64,000 nt of DNA from Spirochaetota bacterium (GCA_017999915.1 JAGNKX010000004.1:62001-126000), one strand, 5' to 3'; positions 42,586 to 52,544 are shown, numbered from the stretch's first letter. A program made the numbers and translations. The notes: generated by a model from the letters alone, not told the origin.

Positions 42586-43557
42586 TTAAAACGATTCGAG
42601 AAACAGGTACAGTTGCTGTTGTGTCTCAATCTCGTTGTGAATCACCTTGTAGGGTATGTTGTTTCCATGATAATCAAAATCGATGCGGTTGAGCTTTATA
42701 TCGAGTCTCGTTTTCGTTTTTTCATCGTATAGAACGAAATAGTTGTTCAGGGAAAGCGCAAAAATATGGACATCCGCCGGGTAGGTCAATTTAAGCGTCT
42801 TAACGACGAAATGTGAGAAATCTATCAGGTTGTATATCCCTGCGCCGATGAAAGCGCCAGGCTGGTTATACAGGATGAAATGGTCGATGTAAATGGGACC
42901 GTCTTTTCCTCCGTTGAAAAGCCTGGAGGTTTCAGTGGATATATCGTCGCTGTAATTGAGCGTGACTGGGCTGTAGAACTTTCGCTTTTTGGTGTACAAT
43001 AAGGTGAGCAGCTCGGCAAGGAGATCGAAATCGTCGGTGCCATACAGCGGTGTTGATGTTACCGCGGCAGGTATGATCGTTTCGTTGCCGATATCGATGA
43101 ATTTCGCGTACAGGGTGAAAGGATGACCGCTCTGCTCGCCGAGACGAATCTTGATCAGGGTTCCACTCTCCCGGTCTTTCAGCGATTTCTTCAAAAAAGC
43201 AGGAATGGCTTTAAGGAGGATCGCGTCACCGGCATATACCAATGGCTTGATATCGTCGTCATTGGCGCCGAAAAGCGCTGTCAGGGTTGCGCTGTTGACG
43301 GTATTGTGATGATACAGGAGACCCTTGACAAAACCCCGGGTATTCTCCGAGATATATTTGCGCTCCAGTTTATGGAATTGCTCGCTGAGTTTCCTGTAGG
43401 CCATTTTCGCCCTTTCCGCGGAAAGAGAGCCATCGGACATCATTGAGATGGTATTCTTGACCTGGTTGAGGAATATTTCGGTATCTGGCGTTCCGGACAT
43501 GGCTCTGATCACATTTTGTGGTATTCTATACAAGCATTCATTGAAATTCAAGAACAT
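42586..43557 (-). CDS. Hypothetical protein
   Basis: A 323-residue protein I do not recognise, with no signal peptide or membrane helix. The N-terminal 90 residues are helical (KNTISMMSDGSLSAERAKM), the rest alternates strands and helices. It starts inside the end of folC (ATG 43557; alternatives at 43566 and 43500) and so looks translated with it. A roughly 60-base gap separates it from the LOG-like gene. Function cannot be guessed. Confidence 0.7.
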   Translation of the reverse strand: MFLNFNECLYRIPQNVIRAMSGTPDTEIFLNQVKNTISMMSDGSLSAERAKMAYRKLSEQFHKLERKYISENTRGFVKGLLYHHNTVNSATLTALFGANDDDIKPLVYAGDAILLKAIPAFLKKSLKDRESGTLIKIRLGEQSGHPFTLYAKFIDIGNETIIPAAVTSTPLYGTDDFDLLAELLTLLYTKKRKFYSPVTLNYSDDISTETSRLFNGGKDGPIYIDHFILYNQPGAFIGAGIYNLIDFSHFVVKTLKLTYPADVHIFALSLNNYFVLYDEKTKTRLDIKLNRIDFDYHGNNIPYKVIHNEIETQQQLYLFLESF

Positions 43558-44849
43558 TTTACACAAATATGGCGGGCGTAATCGAGGGCTGTTCGGTACA
43601 GTCGGAATGATCCTGTAAAGAAAAAGAGCGATGATGATGACGCAGACCGATCGAGAATGGCGGCCAGGTCCGTAAAATCTGCCTGTACAATATGATCTAT
43701 GACATCCGGATAATCACCTTTCTTCGGCTTGTAGCATCTCGGGTCATTCAGGATATAGTAGCATGCGCGGATCCCCTGTGCCGCCATCATTGACATGATA
43801 CTCTCAATGTCCTTGTCTTCCATGAGCGACACTATCACGGATAATTCACGGCCGGGGAACCGGTGGGAGACGACCTGGAACATCTCGTGTAATGCAGCTT
43901 CATTATGGGCCGGGTCGAATATGACAAGGGGGGCCATCCACAGGGTCTGGAACCTTCCCGGAGCGCAAAAGTCATTGATGCAGCCTCTGATGACATCATC
44001 GGTCAGACCGGGAAAATGACCCCTTGATATAACGGCCGCTGTAATGGCGCTTGAGCTGTTTACGACCTGTTTTCCCAGAGGGTGGTTTATGAGAATCCCC
44101 GGCATAGAGGTTAAAATCCCGGATTCAAGGAAGTAATCAAAGCAAAAGCCTGTGGATGTCTCGGTCGTATTTTTGGAATGATACTCCCGGTTGTAAACGT
44201 ACAGGGGCGAACCATGGAAACCCGCGGCTTCCGCGATGGGTCCCAAAACGGACGGCTCGGTATTGGACGTAACAACAGGAACCCTGTCCTTAATGATGCC
44301 GGCCTTTTCCCGGGAGATGGCGGAAAGCGTATTCCCAAGAATTGCAGCATGATCGATCGATATGTCGGTAATTATACTGCAGATCGGCATGACAACATTT
44401 GTCGAGTCAAGGCGTCCGCCCAACCCGGTTTCGATGACGGCGCATTCGGCATGGCAGTCATTGAAGTAACGGAAGGCGCAGGCGGTGAGGACATCGAAAT
44501 ATGTCGGCGCTATGGATCCGTTCGATTCAACATATTCCGTTATTTCGTCTATGTAGAGCGATAATATTTCGGAAGGAATGGCACGGTCACAACACATTAT
44601 GCGCTCATTGATCTCCAGGAGGTGCGGAGATGTATACAGTCCGGTCCGGTACCCGGCCCGGGAAAGCATGGCATTGATCATGTGCGCGACTGAGCCTTTG
44701 CCGTTGGTGCCGGCGATATGGAATGAAGGAATATTCAAATGAGGATTGCCCAAATGCGACAGTAAGACAGAAATGTCTCTCAGCCCGTATCGCCGCATAT
44801 CGAAGCGTGTTTCGTTATTGGCAAAACGTTGGAGCTTTTCAGGTATCAT
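43548..44849 (-). CDS. folC: Folylpolyglutamate synthase / dihydrofolate synthase
   Basis: A 433-residue Mur-ligase-type enzyme that adds glutamate to folates. The P-loop is IAGTNGKGSVAHMINAML and the next block YTSPHLLEINERI, both as in FolC. Later motifs are TGLGGRLDSTN, SIDHAAILG and FDPAHNEAAL. All catalytic motifs look complete. The start overlaps the stop of aroE by ATGA, so translation is coupled. Confidence 0.95.
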   Translation of the reverse strand: MIPEKLQRFANNETRFDMRRYGLRDISVLLSHLGNPHLNIPSFHIAGTNGKGSVAHMINAMLSRAGYRTGLYTSPHLLEINERIMCCDRAIPSEILSLYIDEITEYVESNGSIAPTYFDVLTACAFRYFNDCHAECAVIETGLGGRLDSTNVVMPICSIITDISIDHAAILGNTLSAISREKAGIIKDRVPVVTSNTEPSVLGPIAEAAGFHGSPLYVYNREYHSKNTTETSTGFCFDYFLESGILTSMPGILINHPLGKQVVNSSSAITAAVISRGHFPGLTDDVIRGCINDFCAPGRFQTLWMAPLVIFDPAHNEAALHEMFQVVSHRFPGRELSVIVSLMEDKDIESIMSMMAAQGIRACYYILNDPRCYKPKKGDYPDVIDHIVQADFTDLAAILDRSASSSSLFFFTGSFRLYRTALDYARHICVKCS

Positions 44850-45709
44850 GATTCAATATTAAGGTGCTTGTGGGCGGCCCTGCGCATGGTTTCAATGGGC
44901 GCATCCATGCCGGTCCATATCTCGAATTGTCGCGCGCCCTGCATGACCAGCATGTCAACGCCGAATACAGTGGGGCACCCTTTTTCCCTTGCGACTGCAA
45001 GGAGTCGGGTTTCATGGGGCGCATACACTATATCAAACACTATATGGCGCTTCTTGATTAATTCGATGTCGATCGGCACCGAACCGGTGTCGGGGGTCAT
45101 GCCGATCGGAGTCGTGTTTATGATGATGTCGACCGATTCCATGAAGACGTTATCTATAGAATTTAGCAGGATGGAACGCGCTTTCCGTGAGATGGTCCCG
45201 ATATCTCCTGCAAGTTTCGATATGCGTTGCTCATTCCGTCCGGCTATTATGATGGAAGCGCCGTGCCCGGCCAGGGTGAAGGCTATGGCCCTGGCTGATC
45301 CGCCATTGCCCAGGATAAGGCAGGTTTTGCCGTCCACTGATATCCCGCGCTGTTCGATGGATCGAACGGCGCCGTAGCCATCGGTATTATATCCGATGAT
45401 TCTTCCGTCCCTGTTGGCGATCGTGTTCACGGAGCCGATTCCCGCTGCGAGGGAATCTATCTCGTCACAGTGCCCGCATACATCTATCTTGAAGGGAATG
45501 GTGATACTGGCTCCCTTGATTCCGAGGGTTTTCAAGGAAGAGACCGCTTCGCCTATAGACATCGGCTCAAAGGCAAGATATACGGCGTCAACATTCATTT
45601 CCCTGAATGCCGCATTGTGAATGACGGGGGATATGGAGTGTCGCACGGGGTTGCCGAAAATGCAGTAGAGCGCGGTCCGGGAATTGATATCCGTGATTTT
45701 CATTGACAT
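44846..45709 (-). CDS. aroE: Shikimate dehydrogenase
   Basis: A 287-residue NADP-dependent enzyme that reduces 3-dehydroshikimate. The substrate region shows GNPVRHSISPVIHN and ASITIPFKIDV with the catalytic lysine, then SVNTI. The cofactor region is ILGNGGSARAIAFTL. The late INTTPIGM motif is also present. I place the start at ATG 45709 (or ATG 45703 two codons on); the much longer reading runs back over the ispH gene and is not coding-like. It lies 53 bases after the ispH-ubiA stop. Confidence 0.94.
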   Translation of the reverse strand: MSMKITDINSRTALYCIFGNPVRHSISPVIHNAAFREMNVDAVYLAFEPMSIGEAVSSLKTLGIKGASITIPFKIDVCGHCDEIDSLAAGIGSVNTIANRDGRIIGYNTDGYGAVRSIEQRGISVDGKTCLILGNGGSARAIAFTLAGHGASIIIAGRNEQRISKLAGDIGTISRKARSILLNSIDNVFMESVDIIINTTPIGMTPDTGSVPIDIELIKKRHIVFDIVYAPHETRLLAVAREKGCPTVFGVDMLVMQGARQFEIWTGMDAPIETMRRAAHKHLNIES

Positions 45710-45762
45710 GTTTTTGCCGGGAAAAATATTTTTGTCAATACATTTCCTGCAGGAGCTGATTC

Positions 45763-47487
45763 TTATGATGCGGCCCTGATCACAAAGTAGCACGCGATGA
45801 TGAATAACAGGTTCATGTCGACCAGAAGTTCGTATTTCAGCGAGATAAGATAGTTCAATCGCTGGACCAGGTATATGAGCAACAGGTAAAAAAGTATCGC
45901 GGGAAGGAGTATCAGATATATCCAATGATGCAGCAGGATTGTCATCGTGGTAAATATCAGAATTGTAACCATGGAAATTCCTATCGAGAGCATGCTGATG
46001 GCTCGGGCCCCGATAAGGACCGGAAGGGTTTCGCGTCCCAGGATGAGGTCGCCCTGGAACGCGATGAGGTCCAGGAGAGCCGTCCTGAGGAATATGACGG
46101 TGAAAACGAAAAACGAGAGCGTGACCAGGGCGGATATCGATATATTCGTACCGACCATGGGCACCAGGATCGTTATTATGATCCATCCGAAACAAGCGAC
46201 GATTTTTGAATTATAAAGTTTTCGCAGGAGCTCGGGCATCAGCTTTGCGATGAGGCCCTTGAACGGGTCTGTCGAGTAGATGAATCCAAGGAGATAAGCG
46301 CCGAAGACGATTGCCGTCATCAATATGCTATAGGCACTCGTGATATATATCGAAAGCGCCATTGAAGCGATAGAGATGATGAGAAGGGGCCTTCCGTATT
46401 GTGCGTAAATATCGTATTTGTATGGATTGCTGAGTTTTAAGAGATCTTTTTCAAAATAGTTGTTAATGGAATACATGGAAAAGACATAGAGAAAGGAGAG
46501 CGCCGGAAACGAATAATTATCATGTATGCCGACATATGACAGGGCTATGAGTGTTATGAAGAAAGCGGCGATAGAGGAAAAGAGGTTGGTCCTCACGATG
46601 AGCTGCAAAAGTGACATGATAGCCTTGATGAGAAGGTTGCTTTTTTTAAAATTGATGGTGTAAAGCTTTTCGAGGATATTATTGATGATCCAGCCCGGCG
46701 TTGAAGTCCCGGCGGTCACAAGGACGCTTTGGGAATCCGAAAAGTCGTTTTCATTGATTTCATCATCGGTTTCAACATGAAGGGTTTTTATGTTGCTGTC
46801 CCTCCCGATCTGCGCAAGGCGTTTTGTGTTCGCTGAATTTTTGCCGCCGACCACTACAAGGGTATCGTTCCCCTGCATGATTCCTTTTATGACATCCTCC
46901 TGGCGATAACGCGTGGAATCGCATATCGTGTCATAAACCCGGGTGTTTACATACATCTCGGCTATTCGGTCCACGATTTTTTTGAACAGCGTCCGGTCGA
47001 AGGTTGTCTGTGACACTATCACGTACGATTCGGAAGGAGGGATGGAATCTATTTCGTTGATGTCCGAGATAACGGTGACGCCGTGGGACGCGTAACTCAT
47101 CAGACCGGTCACTTCCGCGTGATCGCGATCCCCGGTAATGATGGTATGGCATCCGCGGCCGGACTCCTTCTTGATGATCGCCTGGACCCTCGCGACGCGG
47201 GGGCAGGTGAGATTTATGACCTTTGAGGCACATTGCTTTAGATACTTGATTTCATCGACCGGGATGCCATGGGTACGGACGACGATACGCTTGCCCGTAA
47301 TGCCGTCCAGGGTATTGACGGTCCTCATGCCGCGGCCATGGAGAACGTTTATGGTCTGGGGATTATGGATAAGCGGGCCATACACATAGATCTCGCCTTT
47401 GGAGATGTTGATTTCGCGGACTATGCGCAGAATGGCGTTCCTGACACCCATGCAAAAGCCCGAATGTCTGGCAAGGGTGATTTTCAT
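45763..47487 (-). CDS. ispH: IspH (LytB) fused to a UbiA-type membrane prenyltransferase domain
   Basis: A 574-residue fusion. Residues 1 to about 285 are 4-hydroxy-3-methylbut-2-enyl diphosphate reductase: the three Fe-S cysteines are in HSGFCMGV, INLTCPRV and DTICDSTRYRQ. Residues in HNPQ, HAEV, GKNSANT and GTSTPGW bind the diphosphate. From about residue 290 eight or nine hydrophobic helices follow. Near the end, LLDLIAFQGDLILGRETLP matches the second Asp-rich motif of UbiA enzymes. The first is altered (NNYFEKDLLKLS). One protein would thus make IPP/DMAPP and bind a prenyl diphosphate at the membrane. It begins 13 bases after gspN. Start ATG 47487. Confidence 0.88.
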   Translation of the reverse strand: MKITLARHSGFCMGVRNAILRIVREINISKGEIYVYGPLIHNPQTINVLHGRGMRTVNTLDGITGKRIVVRTHGIPVDEIKYLKQCASKVINLTCPRVARVQAIIKKESGRGCHTIITGDRDHAEVTGLMSYASHGVTVISDINEIDSIPPSESYVIVSQTTFDRTLFKKIVDRIAEMYVNTRVYDTICDSTRYRQEDVIKGIMQGNDTLVVVGGKNSANTKRLAQIGRDSNIKTLHVETDDEINENDFSDSQSVLVTAGTSTPGWIINNILEKLYTINFKKSNLLIKAIMSLLQLIVRTNLFSSIAAFFITLIALSYVGIHDNYSFPALSFLYVFSMYSINNYFEKDLLKLSNPYKYDIYAQYGRPLLIISIASMALSIYITSAYSILMTAIVFGAYLLGFIYSTDPFKGLIAKLMPELLRKLYNSKIVACFGWIIITILVPMVGTNISISALVTLSFFVFTVIFLRTALLDLIAFQGDLILGRETLPVLIGARAISMLSIGISMVTILIFTTMTILLHHWIYLILLPAILFYLLLIYLVQRLNYLISLKYELLVDMNLLFIIACYFVIRAAS

Positions 47488-47500
47488 GGCTGGCTCGTCC

Positions 47501-48433
47501 TCACCGGACCGGTATGATCCTGTCGATCGGATGCTCGGGCCTGTCCGGGGGGCCCGAATCGCCGCGGTACATTTCAATGCGCGGCATCATGAGGGAGCCG
47601 CGGAGCTGAAAGACGACCTGGTTCGAGTCGTTTATGAATTTAGTGAGGAAATCGCGGTATCCTTCAAGGACCGGCGAATTGGCGTTCATCAGTATTCTCA
47701 GGTCGAGGCCCGAGGTCATGAAGTTCTTCGAGAGATTGATCGACCCGGTAATGGTCCCGTTGAGGTCCTTGCCGAAGATTCGTATGTTTTTCACGTTTAT
47801 CCGGTTATTGCCTATATCGGCGTCGATTTTCATCGAATTTATCCTGATTGCCGGCAGGGAGAGCGGCATTCCTCCCATGCTGTCGGGGAGAGGGATCTCG
47901 CCAAGCTTGAGAACCGCGTTGTCGATGATCATGTTGATAGAGCCGCCCTGGGGTATTTCGGAAAAATTCTTGTAATCGATGAAAATATTGCCGTTCAGGT
48001 TGAATAATATCTGGCTGGCAGGCGAGACGTACTTGAATCCGCTGATCTGCAGCGTGCCGCTGATGTCTTTGCGTATCAGAAGCTTCAGGAACGAGATGTC
48101 GATTTCTGCGGTGCGGATATTTATTTCACCGCCGCTCTGTGTCGTCAGCTGGATGCCCTTCATCTCTATGATATCGATGATGCTGAAATTTATTTCACTT
48201 ACATAAACCGACTTGAAGGATGTCTTTTCAAGATCTTTCATTTTTTTGCGTATGAGCATATCGTAGGGGAAGGTGAACACGATGAATACGCCCAGCAAGA
48301 CGATTGAGGCGGATATGTAGGACTTTGCGTAGGGGAGCTTGAGCGCTTCCTTCGTTTTGCTCCAGAGGGACGAAAGATTCAACAGCGGCTTTATCCGCGT
48401 GATGAAAAAGTTTTTTACTGTGCTAATGTCCAT
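47501..48433 (-). CDS. gspN: Type II secretion protein GspN
   Basis: A 310-residue protein with one N-terminal membrane span (residues 40-58) and a beta-rich periplasmic body with AsmA-like repeats such as INMIIDNAVLKLGEIPLP. GspN closes many type II secretion operons and joins the inner-membrane platform. Identification rests on position after gspM and the fold pattern. It is 13 bases before the ispH-ubiA start. Confidence 0.8.
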   Translation of the reverse strand: MDISTVKNFFITRIKPLLNLSSLWSKTKEALKLPYAKSYISASIVLLGVFIVFTFPYDMLIRKKMKDLEKTSFKSVYVSEINFSIIDIIEMKGIQLTTQSGGEINIRTAEIDISFLKLLIRKDISGTLQISGFKYVSPASQILFNLNGNIFIDYKNFSEIPQGGSINMIIDNAVLKLGEIPLPDSMGGMPLSLPAIRINSMKIDADIGNNRINVKNIRIFGKDLNGTITGSINLSKNFMTSGLDLRILMNANSPVLEGYRDFLTKFINDSNQVVFQLRGSLMMPRIEMYRGDSGPPDRPEHPIDRIIPVR

Positions 48434-48449
48434 CGGTCCCTCATGCCGT

Positions 48450-48965
48450 CTACTGCGACGCTACGCTGTTGAATGTTATGGTAACGTCATAGGTGTTGCG
48501 GCCCTTGATCGTCTGGTTGATGCGAAGATAGCTTATCTTGACCACCATCCCGGAATTTTCCATCCTGTAAATGAAATTCAGTATGGAGTTGATATCAACA
48601 CCCTCAAACCGGACGTCGGCCGATATTTTTTTGTATTTTCCCTGCGTCACCGTGGGCCGGTCCCTGGTGTATGTCTTGTTCTTGATAATGTTGAGGCTCT
48701 GGGCGTTCTCTTCGATGAGCGACGTAAGGCCCTTCGTGTTGTTCAGCTGGGCATTGTACTGGGAAATCTTTTCGCGGACTTCCCTGTATTGATCGTATAT
48801 CTTATCAAGCATGTTGAGCTTGTTCATGTTGGATTCATATTCCTTGTTGATGCTTTCCCGCAGGCTCAGGATGGGAGATATGATCAGGAAATATACGGCG
48901 ACTACGCCTATAAGCGCGGCAAGGGCCTGTATAAGACGCTGTTCGCGTTTGCTTAATTCAATCAT
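48450..48965 (-). CDS. gspM: Type II secretion protein GspM
   Basis: A 171-residue inner-membrane protein of the secretion platform. It has an N-terminal helix anchor (residues 8-32), a coiled-coil stretch and a C-terminal ferredoxin-like domain that pairs with GspL. The sequence is typical in pattern but not in strict motifs. The start overlaps gspL by ATGA. Confidence 0.85.
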   Translation of the reverse strand: MIELSKREQRLIQALAALIGVVAVYFLIISPILSLRESINKEYESNMNKLNMLDKIYDQYREVREKISQYNAQLNNTKGLTSLIEENAQSLNIIKNKTYTRDRPTVTQGKYKKISADVRFEGVDINSILNFIYRMENSGMVVKISYLRINQTIKGRNTYDVTITFNSVASQ

Positions 48966-50596
48966 TCCTGTCCGCCTTTTTCCTTGGATGCGTCGGCTGA
49001 GGTCTTGTATTTAATGGTCATCGAGAACTTCACTTCGTTCTGTCGTGAATACTTTATGTTCAGATTCACCGAGTCGAATTTCTTCGTCTTCAAAAGGCTC
49101 TCTTTAAAAGTATCGATTGAAGAGCTTGATCCGGCCGTTCCTTCAATCATGATGACGCTTTCATTGTAAACAAGGTTGTTCAGGATGAAGTTGCCGTCTT
49201 TCGGAAAGTAGGTGAGAATGTCCTTCATGATGTCAAGGAAGGTGTTGTCGCCCGGCACCAGCCTGGCAATGCCGTCCATCTCCTTCTTTTCTTTTTTCAG
49301 GAGCTTCCGCGCCTCGGCTATGGGATCGCCGGAGACCGGCCTGGAATGAAAATAGCGGTTATACTGCTCTTCTATGATCTTATTGTACTGCCTGTTTGAC
49401 CGGGCCGTGAGCACGGCGGTGAGAATGAAGTTTACGATGAGCACCAGCACCGTAAGAATGGCAAATCCGCCTGAGAGATAGTAGATTTTTTTCGATTCGC
49501 CGGCGATGTCAGGTATGAATTCGCCCTTGAGAAAGTTTATGGAGGAACGACGGCGGTTGATATAGGCAAGAACAGTGCCGAAGGCAAGAGGAAACTGAGT
49601 GCGTATCTCCCGTTCCTTGTAATCATCAAGAAAGGGAAGGGCGTCAACGGGAATGTCGAGCTCTCTCGAAATGATGGTGCCGATTCCGGTGAGATTTGAA
49701 CCGCCCCCCGATATGAGGGCGCGGTTAAAGGTGATGTCCCCGCAGTCCAGCTTCATCGCTTTCATGGTGAGGATTATTTGTTCGACGAGCTCGTCGGAGA
49801 CGTTCTGGGCCGCCGCGTATATCTTCTTCAGCTGCTGGCGGTTCAGGCCGAGGGACTTGTAGTAATCGCGCCGTTCATTGTTCTCAAACGAGGTAAGGTC
49901 CAGGTTGAGGTTGAGAAACAGGCGGGTCGCCTCGGATTGTGGGATTTTCAGCTGTAATGCCACCGCCTTGATGATGGTGCCGATGCCTATGGCAATCGAT
50001 CTCGTATAAAGAAGATTGTTTGCGGAAATGAAGTTTACGATGGTCTTCCCGTGCCCGATATCGAGCTGTATGACCGTCTCGTTATCGATTTTATTGAAAT
50101 ACCGGTAGCATTCGTAAAGGGCATTGGCTTCCATGCCCATGGTGATCGGTTTGACGCCGTTGGTGTTCAGCACCTGGAGAAAATTATTAAGATTGTTCTT
50201 ATGGACCGCGGCGAGTAGTATTCTCCCTTCGCCTTCCTTGAAGCTTCTCAATGATTGAAAATCAAGCTGGAGCTCTTCAAGCTTGAAGGGTATGTTTTCT
50301 TCAGCCTCGTAGGGTATGGCGTCAGCTATTTTTTCAACATCGCTGAAAGGGAACGATATGGTGCGGATGAGTTCCATCTCCATGGGCAGGTTAGTTATAA
50401 TCCGGTAACCGCCAAGGTCTTCCTCCGATAGTATCCTTTGAATGGTCGCGACAACGGCGGCAGTGCGGTCTTCCTGGTCGGGGTCGACGGGCTCATAGTT
50501 GAATGACTTAAGCTGGAAATCGTGAAAGCCGGTTTTTACGGTAACGAGCTTTACCGTGTTGGTGCCCACATCAATGGCTGCTATGTTCTCGAACAA
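48962..50596 (-). CDS. gspL: Type II secretion protein GspL
   Basis: A 544-residue platform protein. The N-terminal cytoplasmic part is actin/PilM-like (AAIDVGTNTVKLVTVK, VIQLDIGHGKTIVNFI, ALISGGGSNLTGIG), which binds the N-terminus of the GspE ATPase. A single membrane helix lies near residues 375-395, then a coiled-coil and periplasmic ferredoxin-like domain. The nucleotide-binding loops are better kept than in most GspL proteins and nearer to PilM. Confidence 0.9.
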   Translation of the reverse strand: MFENIAAIDVGTNTVKLVTVKTGFHDFQLKSFNYEPVDPDQEDRTAAVVATIQRILSEEDLGGYRIITNLPMEMELIRTISFPFSDVEKIADAIPYEAEENIPFKLEELQLDFQSLRSFKEGEGRILLAAVHKNNLNNFLQVLNTNGVKPITMGMEANALYECYRYFNKIDNETVIQLDIGHGKTIVNFISANNLLYTRSIAIGIGTIIKAVALQLKIPQSEATRLFLNLNLDLTSFENNERRDYYKSLGLNRQQLKKIYAAAQNVSDELVEQIILTMKAMKLDCGDITFNRALISGGGSNLTGIGTIISRELDIPVDALPFLDDYKEREIRTQFPLAFGTVLAYINRRRSSINFLKGEFIPDIAGESKKIYYLSGGFAILTVLVLIVNFILTAVLTARSNRQYNKIIEEQYNRYFHSRPVSGDPIAEARKLLKKEKKEMDGIARLVPGDNTFLDIMKDILTYFPKDGNFILNNLVYNESVIMIEGTAGSSSSIDTFKESLLKTKKFDSVNLNIKYSRQNEVKFSMTIKYKTSADASKEKGGQE

Positions 50597-50614
50597 TGGA
50601 TGAGCTCCAGTACC

Positions 50615-51841
50615 TTATTCTTCGCACCAGTAGTATAACGACCTGTTATTTCTATTATATACCGCAGTTATTTTCGATTGTACGCCGTCAACCGTTGCGG
50701 TTGATATGATTCTAAATACCGATGATTTCACCGAAAACCGTTCAAGGACGGTCGAATCAATTCCGAATTCTTTCCCCAAAGCTTGAATTTCATTGTCGTT
50801 TTTATAAGGCTGTATCAGTCTCCGGCGGATAATCTCCGTCACAATATCAGGAGTCATTTTATCTGTCAACGCAGATAATACCCGGTATGAGGCCGTATTG
50901 ATGTTAATTTTATTAAATTCACTGGTATAGTCCATGCGATCGCCGTAGACGGTAAAATAATCAGAGAGCTTCCGGCTCTTTTCCTTGCCGATCTTGACCA
51001 GCTCCAGATTCTTTTCCCGCGGTGAGATTTTCCCGGCCTCTTGCTCTCCTGCCATTTCCTCGATTTTATCGATCGGCAGGTCGGTATTGCCTTTGTTGTC
51101 GTCGACCAGGGTCTGCTCGCTCTTTTCAGACTCGGTATTACCGCCTCCCAGCCCGTAATATATTTCAGGCGTCATGTCCTTGAGCAATAACATTTCATCA
51201 ACGCTGTCCATGGCGTTGTTCTTTGACGTGTATGGGGGCTTGAGCGTCTGGTAGTAGTCGTGTCCCTCGGCGCCATAGGGCATGCGCTGTTCGTCGACAT
51301 CGACCCAGTCATGAATGATGTCGGCGATGTCCAGGGGCAGGCCCATATTCATAAAAAAGTTCTGGGCCAAAAAATAGAACTTAGATCGGTCGGTGAATTC
51401 GGTGGCGAAAACGCTCATGTTGATCTTTGAATTTTCGTCGATTATCCGTAGCTTCAGGGAGCCATCGGCCATGGGCAGTTCGGGGACATTGATGGCCCAT
51501 ATGTCATTGTACGAATCGGTATCCTTGTCGGTGGCCTTGCCGGTTATCATTTCAGTGTTGAGCCCCTTCATGTCCGCATAGAGGATGAACTGGCAAAGCT
51601 GGACGCCTGACTTGGCCAGGTAATTGGCCCTGAGGCTGTTTTTAAGCTTCTGGCCGTAGCCGATGTTCACCTGCGCAACGACGATGAATTCACCGGCGAT
51701 CGACACCAGCAGTGTCGTGATGATGAGCACGATAATAAGCACATAGCCGGAGGAGCCGCGCAAATAGCATAGCAGCCCGCGCTCTTCCAGGAGCCGCTTT
51801 CTTCCCTCGTAATTTTTTCTCAATGCGTACAGTAATCTCAT
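50615..51841 (-). CDS. gspK: Type II secretion minor pseudopilin GspK
   Basis: A 408-residue minor pseudopilin that caps the pseudopilus. The prepilin-type segment is GSSGYVLIIVLIITTLLVSI near residue 30, with the non-Glu fifth position usual in GspK. The long periplasmic part carries INTASYRVLSAL, the helix-hairpin-helix-like element of GspK, and acidic stretches. The gene is followed by gspL with an 18-base gap. Confidence 0.9.
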   Translation of the reverse strand: MRLLYALRKNYEGRKRLLEERGLLCYLRGSSGYVLIIVLIITTLLVSIAGEFIVVAQVNIGYGQKLKNSLRANYLAKSGVQLCQFILYADMKGLNTEMITGKATDKDTDSYNDIWAINVPELPMADGSLKLRIIDENSKINMSVFATEFTDRSKFYFLAQNFFMNMGLPLDIADIIHDWVDVDEQRMPYGAEGHDYYQTLKPPYTSKNNAMDSVDEMLLLKDMTPEIYYGLGGGNTESEKSEQTLVDDNKGNTDLPIDKIEEMAGEQEAGKISPREKNLELVKIGKEKSRKLSDYFTVYGDRMDYTSEFNKININTASYRVLSALTDKMTPDIVTEIIRRRLIQPYKNDNEIQALGKEFGIDSTVLERFSVKSSVFRIISTATVDGVQSKITAVYNRNNRSLYYWCEE

Positions 51842-51842
51842 G

Positions 51843-52544
51843 TTACCTGAATTCCCTGATATTGATCAGCGAAATAAACTCGAATTTTTCATCCTGGGCC
51901 TGGTAGTTCTTTACGACCAGTGTCGTTTTGACCGACCTGGGGAACATGTTGTTCTGGCGCGAATCCCATTCCTCCACCCAGTCGTTCCCCTTGTTGAATT
52001 CGAACTTGAGGCTTACCACGTTGGGCAGAAGGACGTGTTCCGTTCCGCCCTCGAGAGGGGCGTCGTCCCAGTAGTTTACTTTTTCCCTTTTTATAAGGTG
52101 GAACAGTTCAATGGTGTTTTTTGCCTCTTGAAGGAAATATCCCACCTCCTTGATGTCGCTTTCTCTTACCGCAGTGTTTATTTTCCCGCCAAATTTATGC
52201 TCATTGTGATTTACCGTAACGAAGTCAATCCTGCTGTTTCCGCGGATATTCTCGCAAATGAAAGTGATATTCTTGTTTGTCCTGTTGTAATAAGCGTTGG
52301 AAATGTCCTGGTCGATCTTCAGGAGAGCGAGGTTGACGTTCTCGTAAAATTCAGCCCGCCCCGTTGAGCGTTTGATCGAATCGAAAATGGAGCGGTATGA
52401 AGCGTAGGCCATAACAAGGATTATGGACGCGAGCGCGGTCGCGACCAGTATCTCGATGAGGGTAAAACCACCGCTGCCGGCTGGTGTGTGTGGGCCCGGA
52501 CGGAAGGCGGAAACGCCTGTAATGTCAGAAAGCTTCCTTGTCAT
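51843..52544 (-). CDS. gspJ: Type II secretion minor pseudopilin GspJ
   Basis: A 233-residue pseudopilin with the processing motif SGGFTLIEILVATALASI. The mature domain has the NVNLALLKIDQDISNAY segment of GspJ. Its ATG overlaps the stop of gspI by four bases. It is one of the tip-complex proteins with GspI and GspK. Confidence 0.93.
   Translation of the reverse strand: MTRKLSDITGVSAFRPGPHTPAGSGGFTLIEILVATALASIILVMAYASYRSIFDSIKRSTGRAEFYENVNLALLKIDQDISNAYYNRTNKNITFICENIRGNSRIDFVTVNHNEHKFGGKINTAVRESDIKEVGYFLQEAKNTIELFHLIKREKVNYWDDAPLEGGTEHVLLPNVVSLKFEFNKGNDWVEEWDSRQNNMFPRSVKTTLVVKNYQAQDEKFEFISLINIREFR

Noticed and set aside
45710-46195. N-terminal extension of aroE
   Set aside because: It overlaps ispH-ubiA, is His/Pro/Arg-rich and unlike shikimate dehydrogenases.
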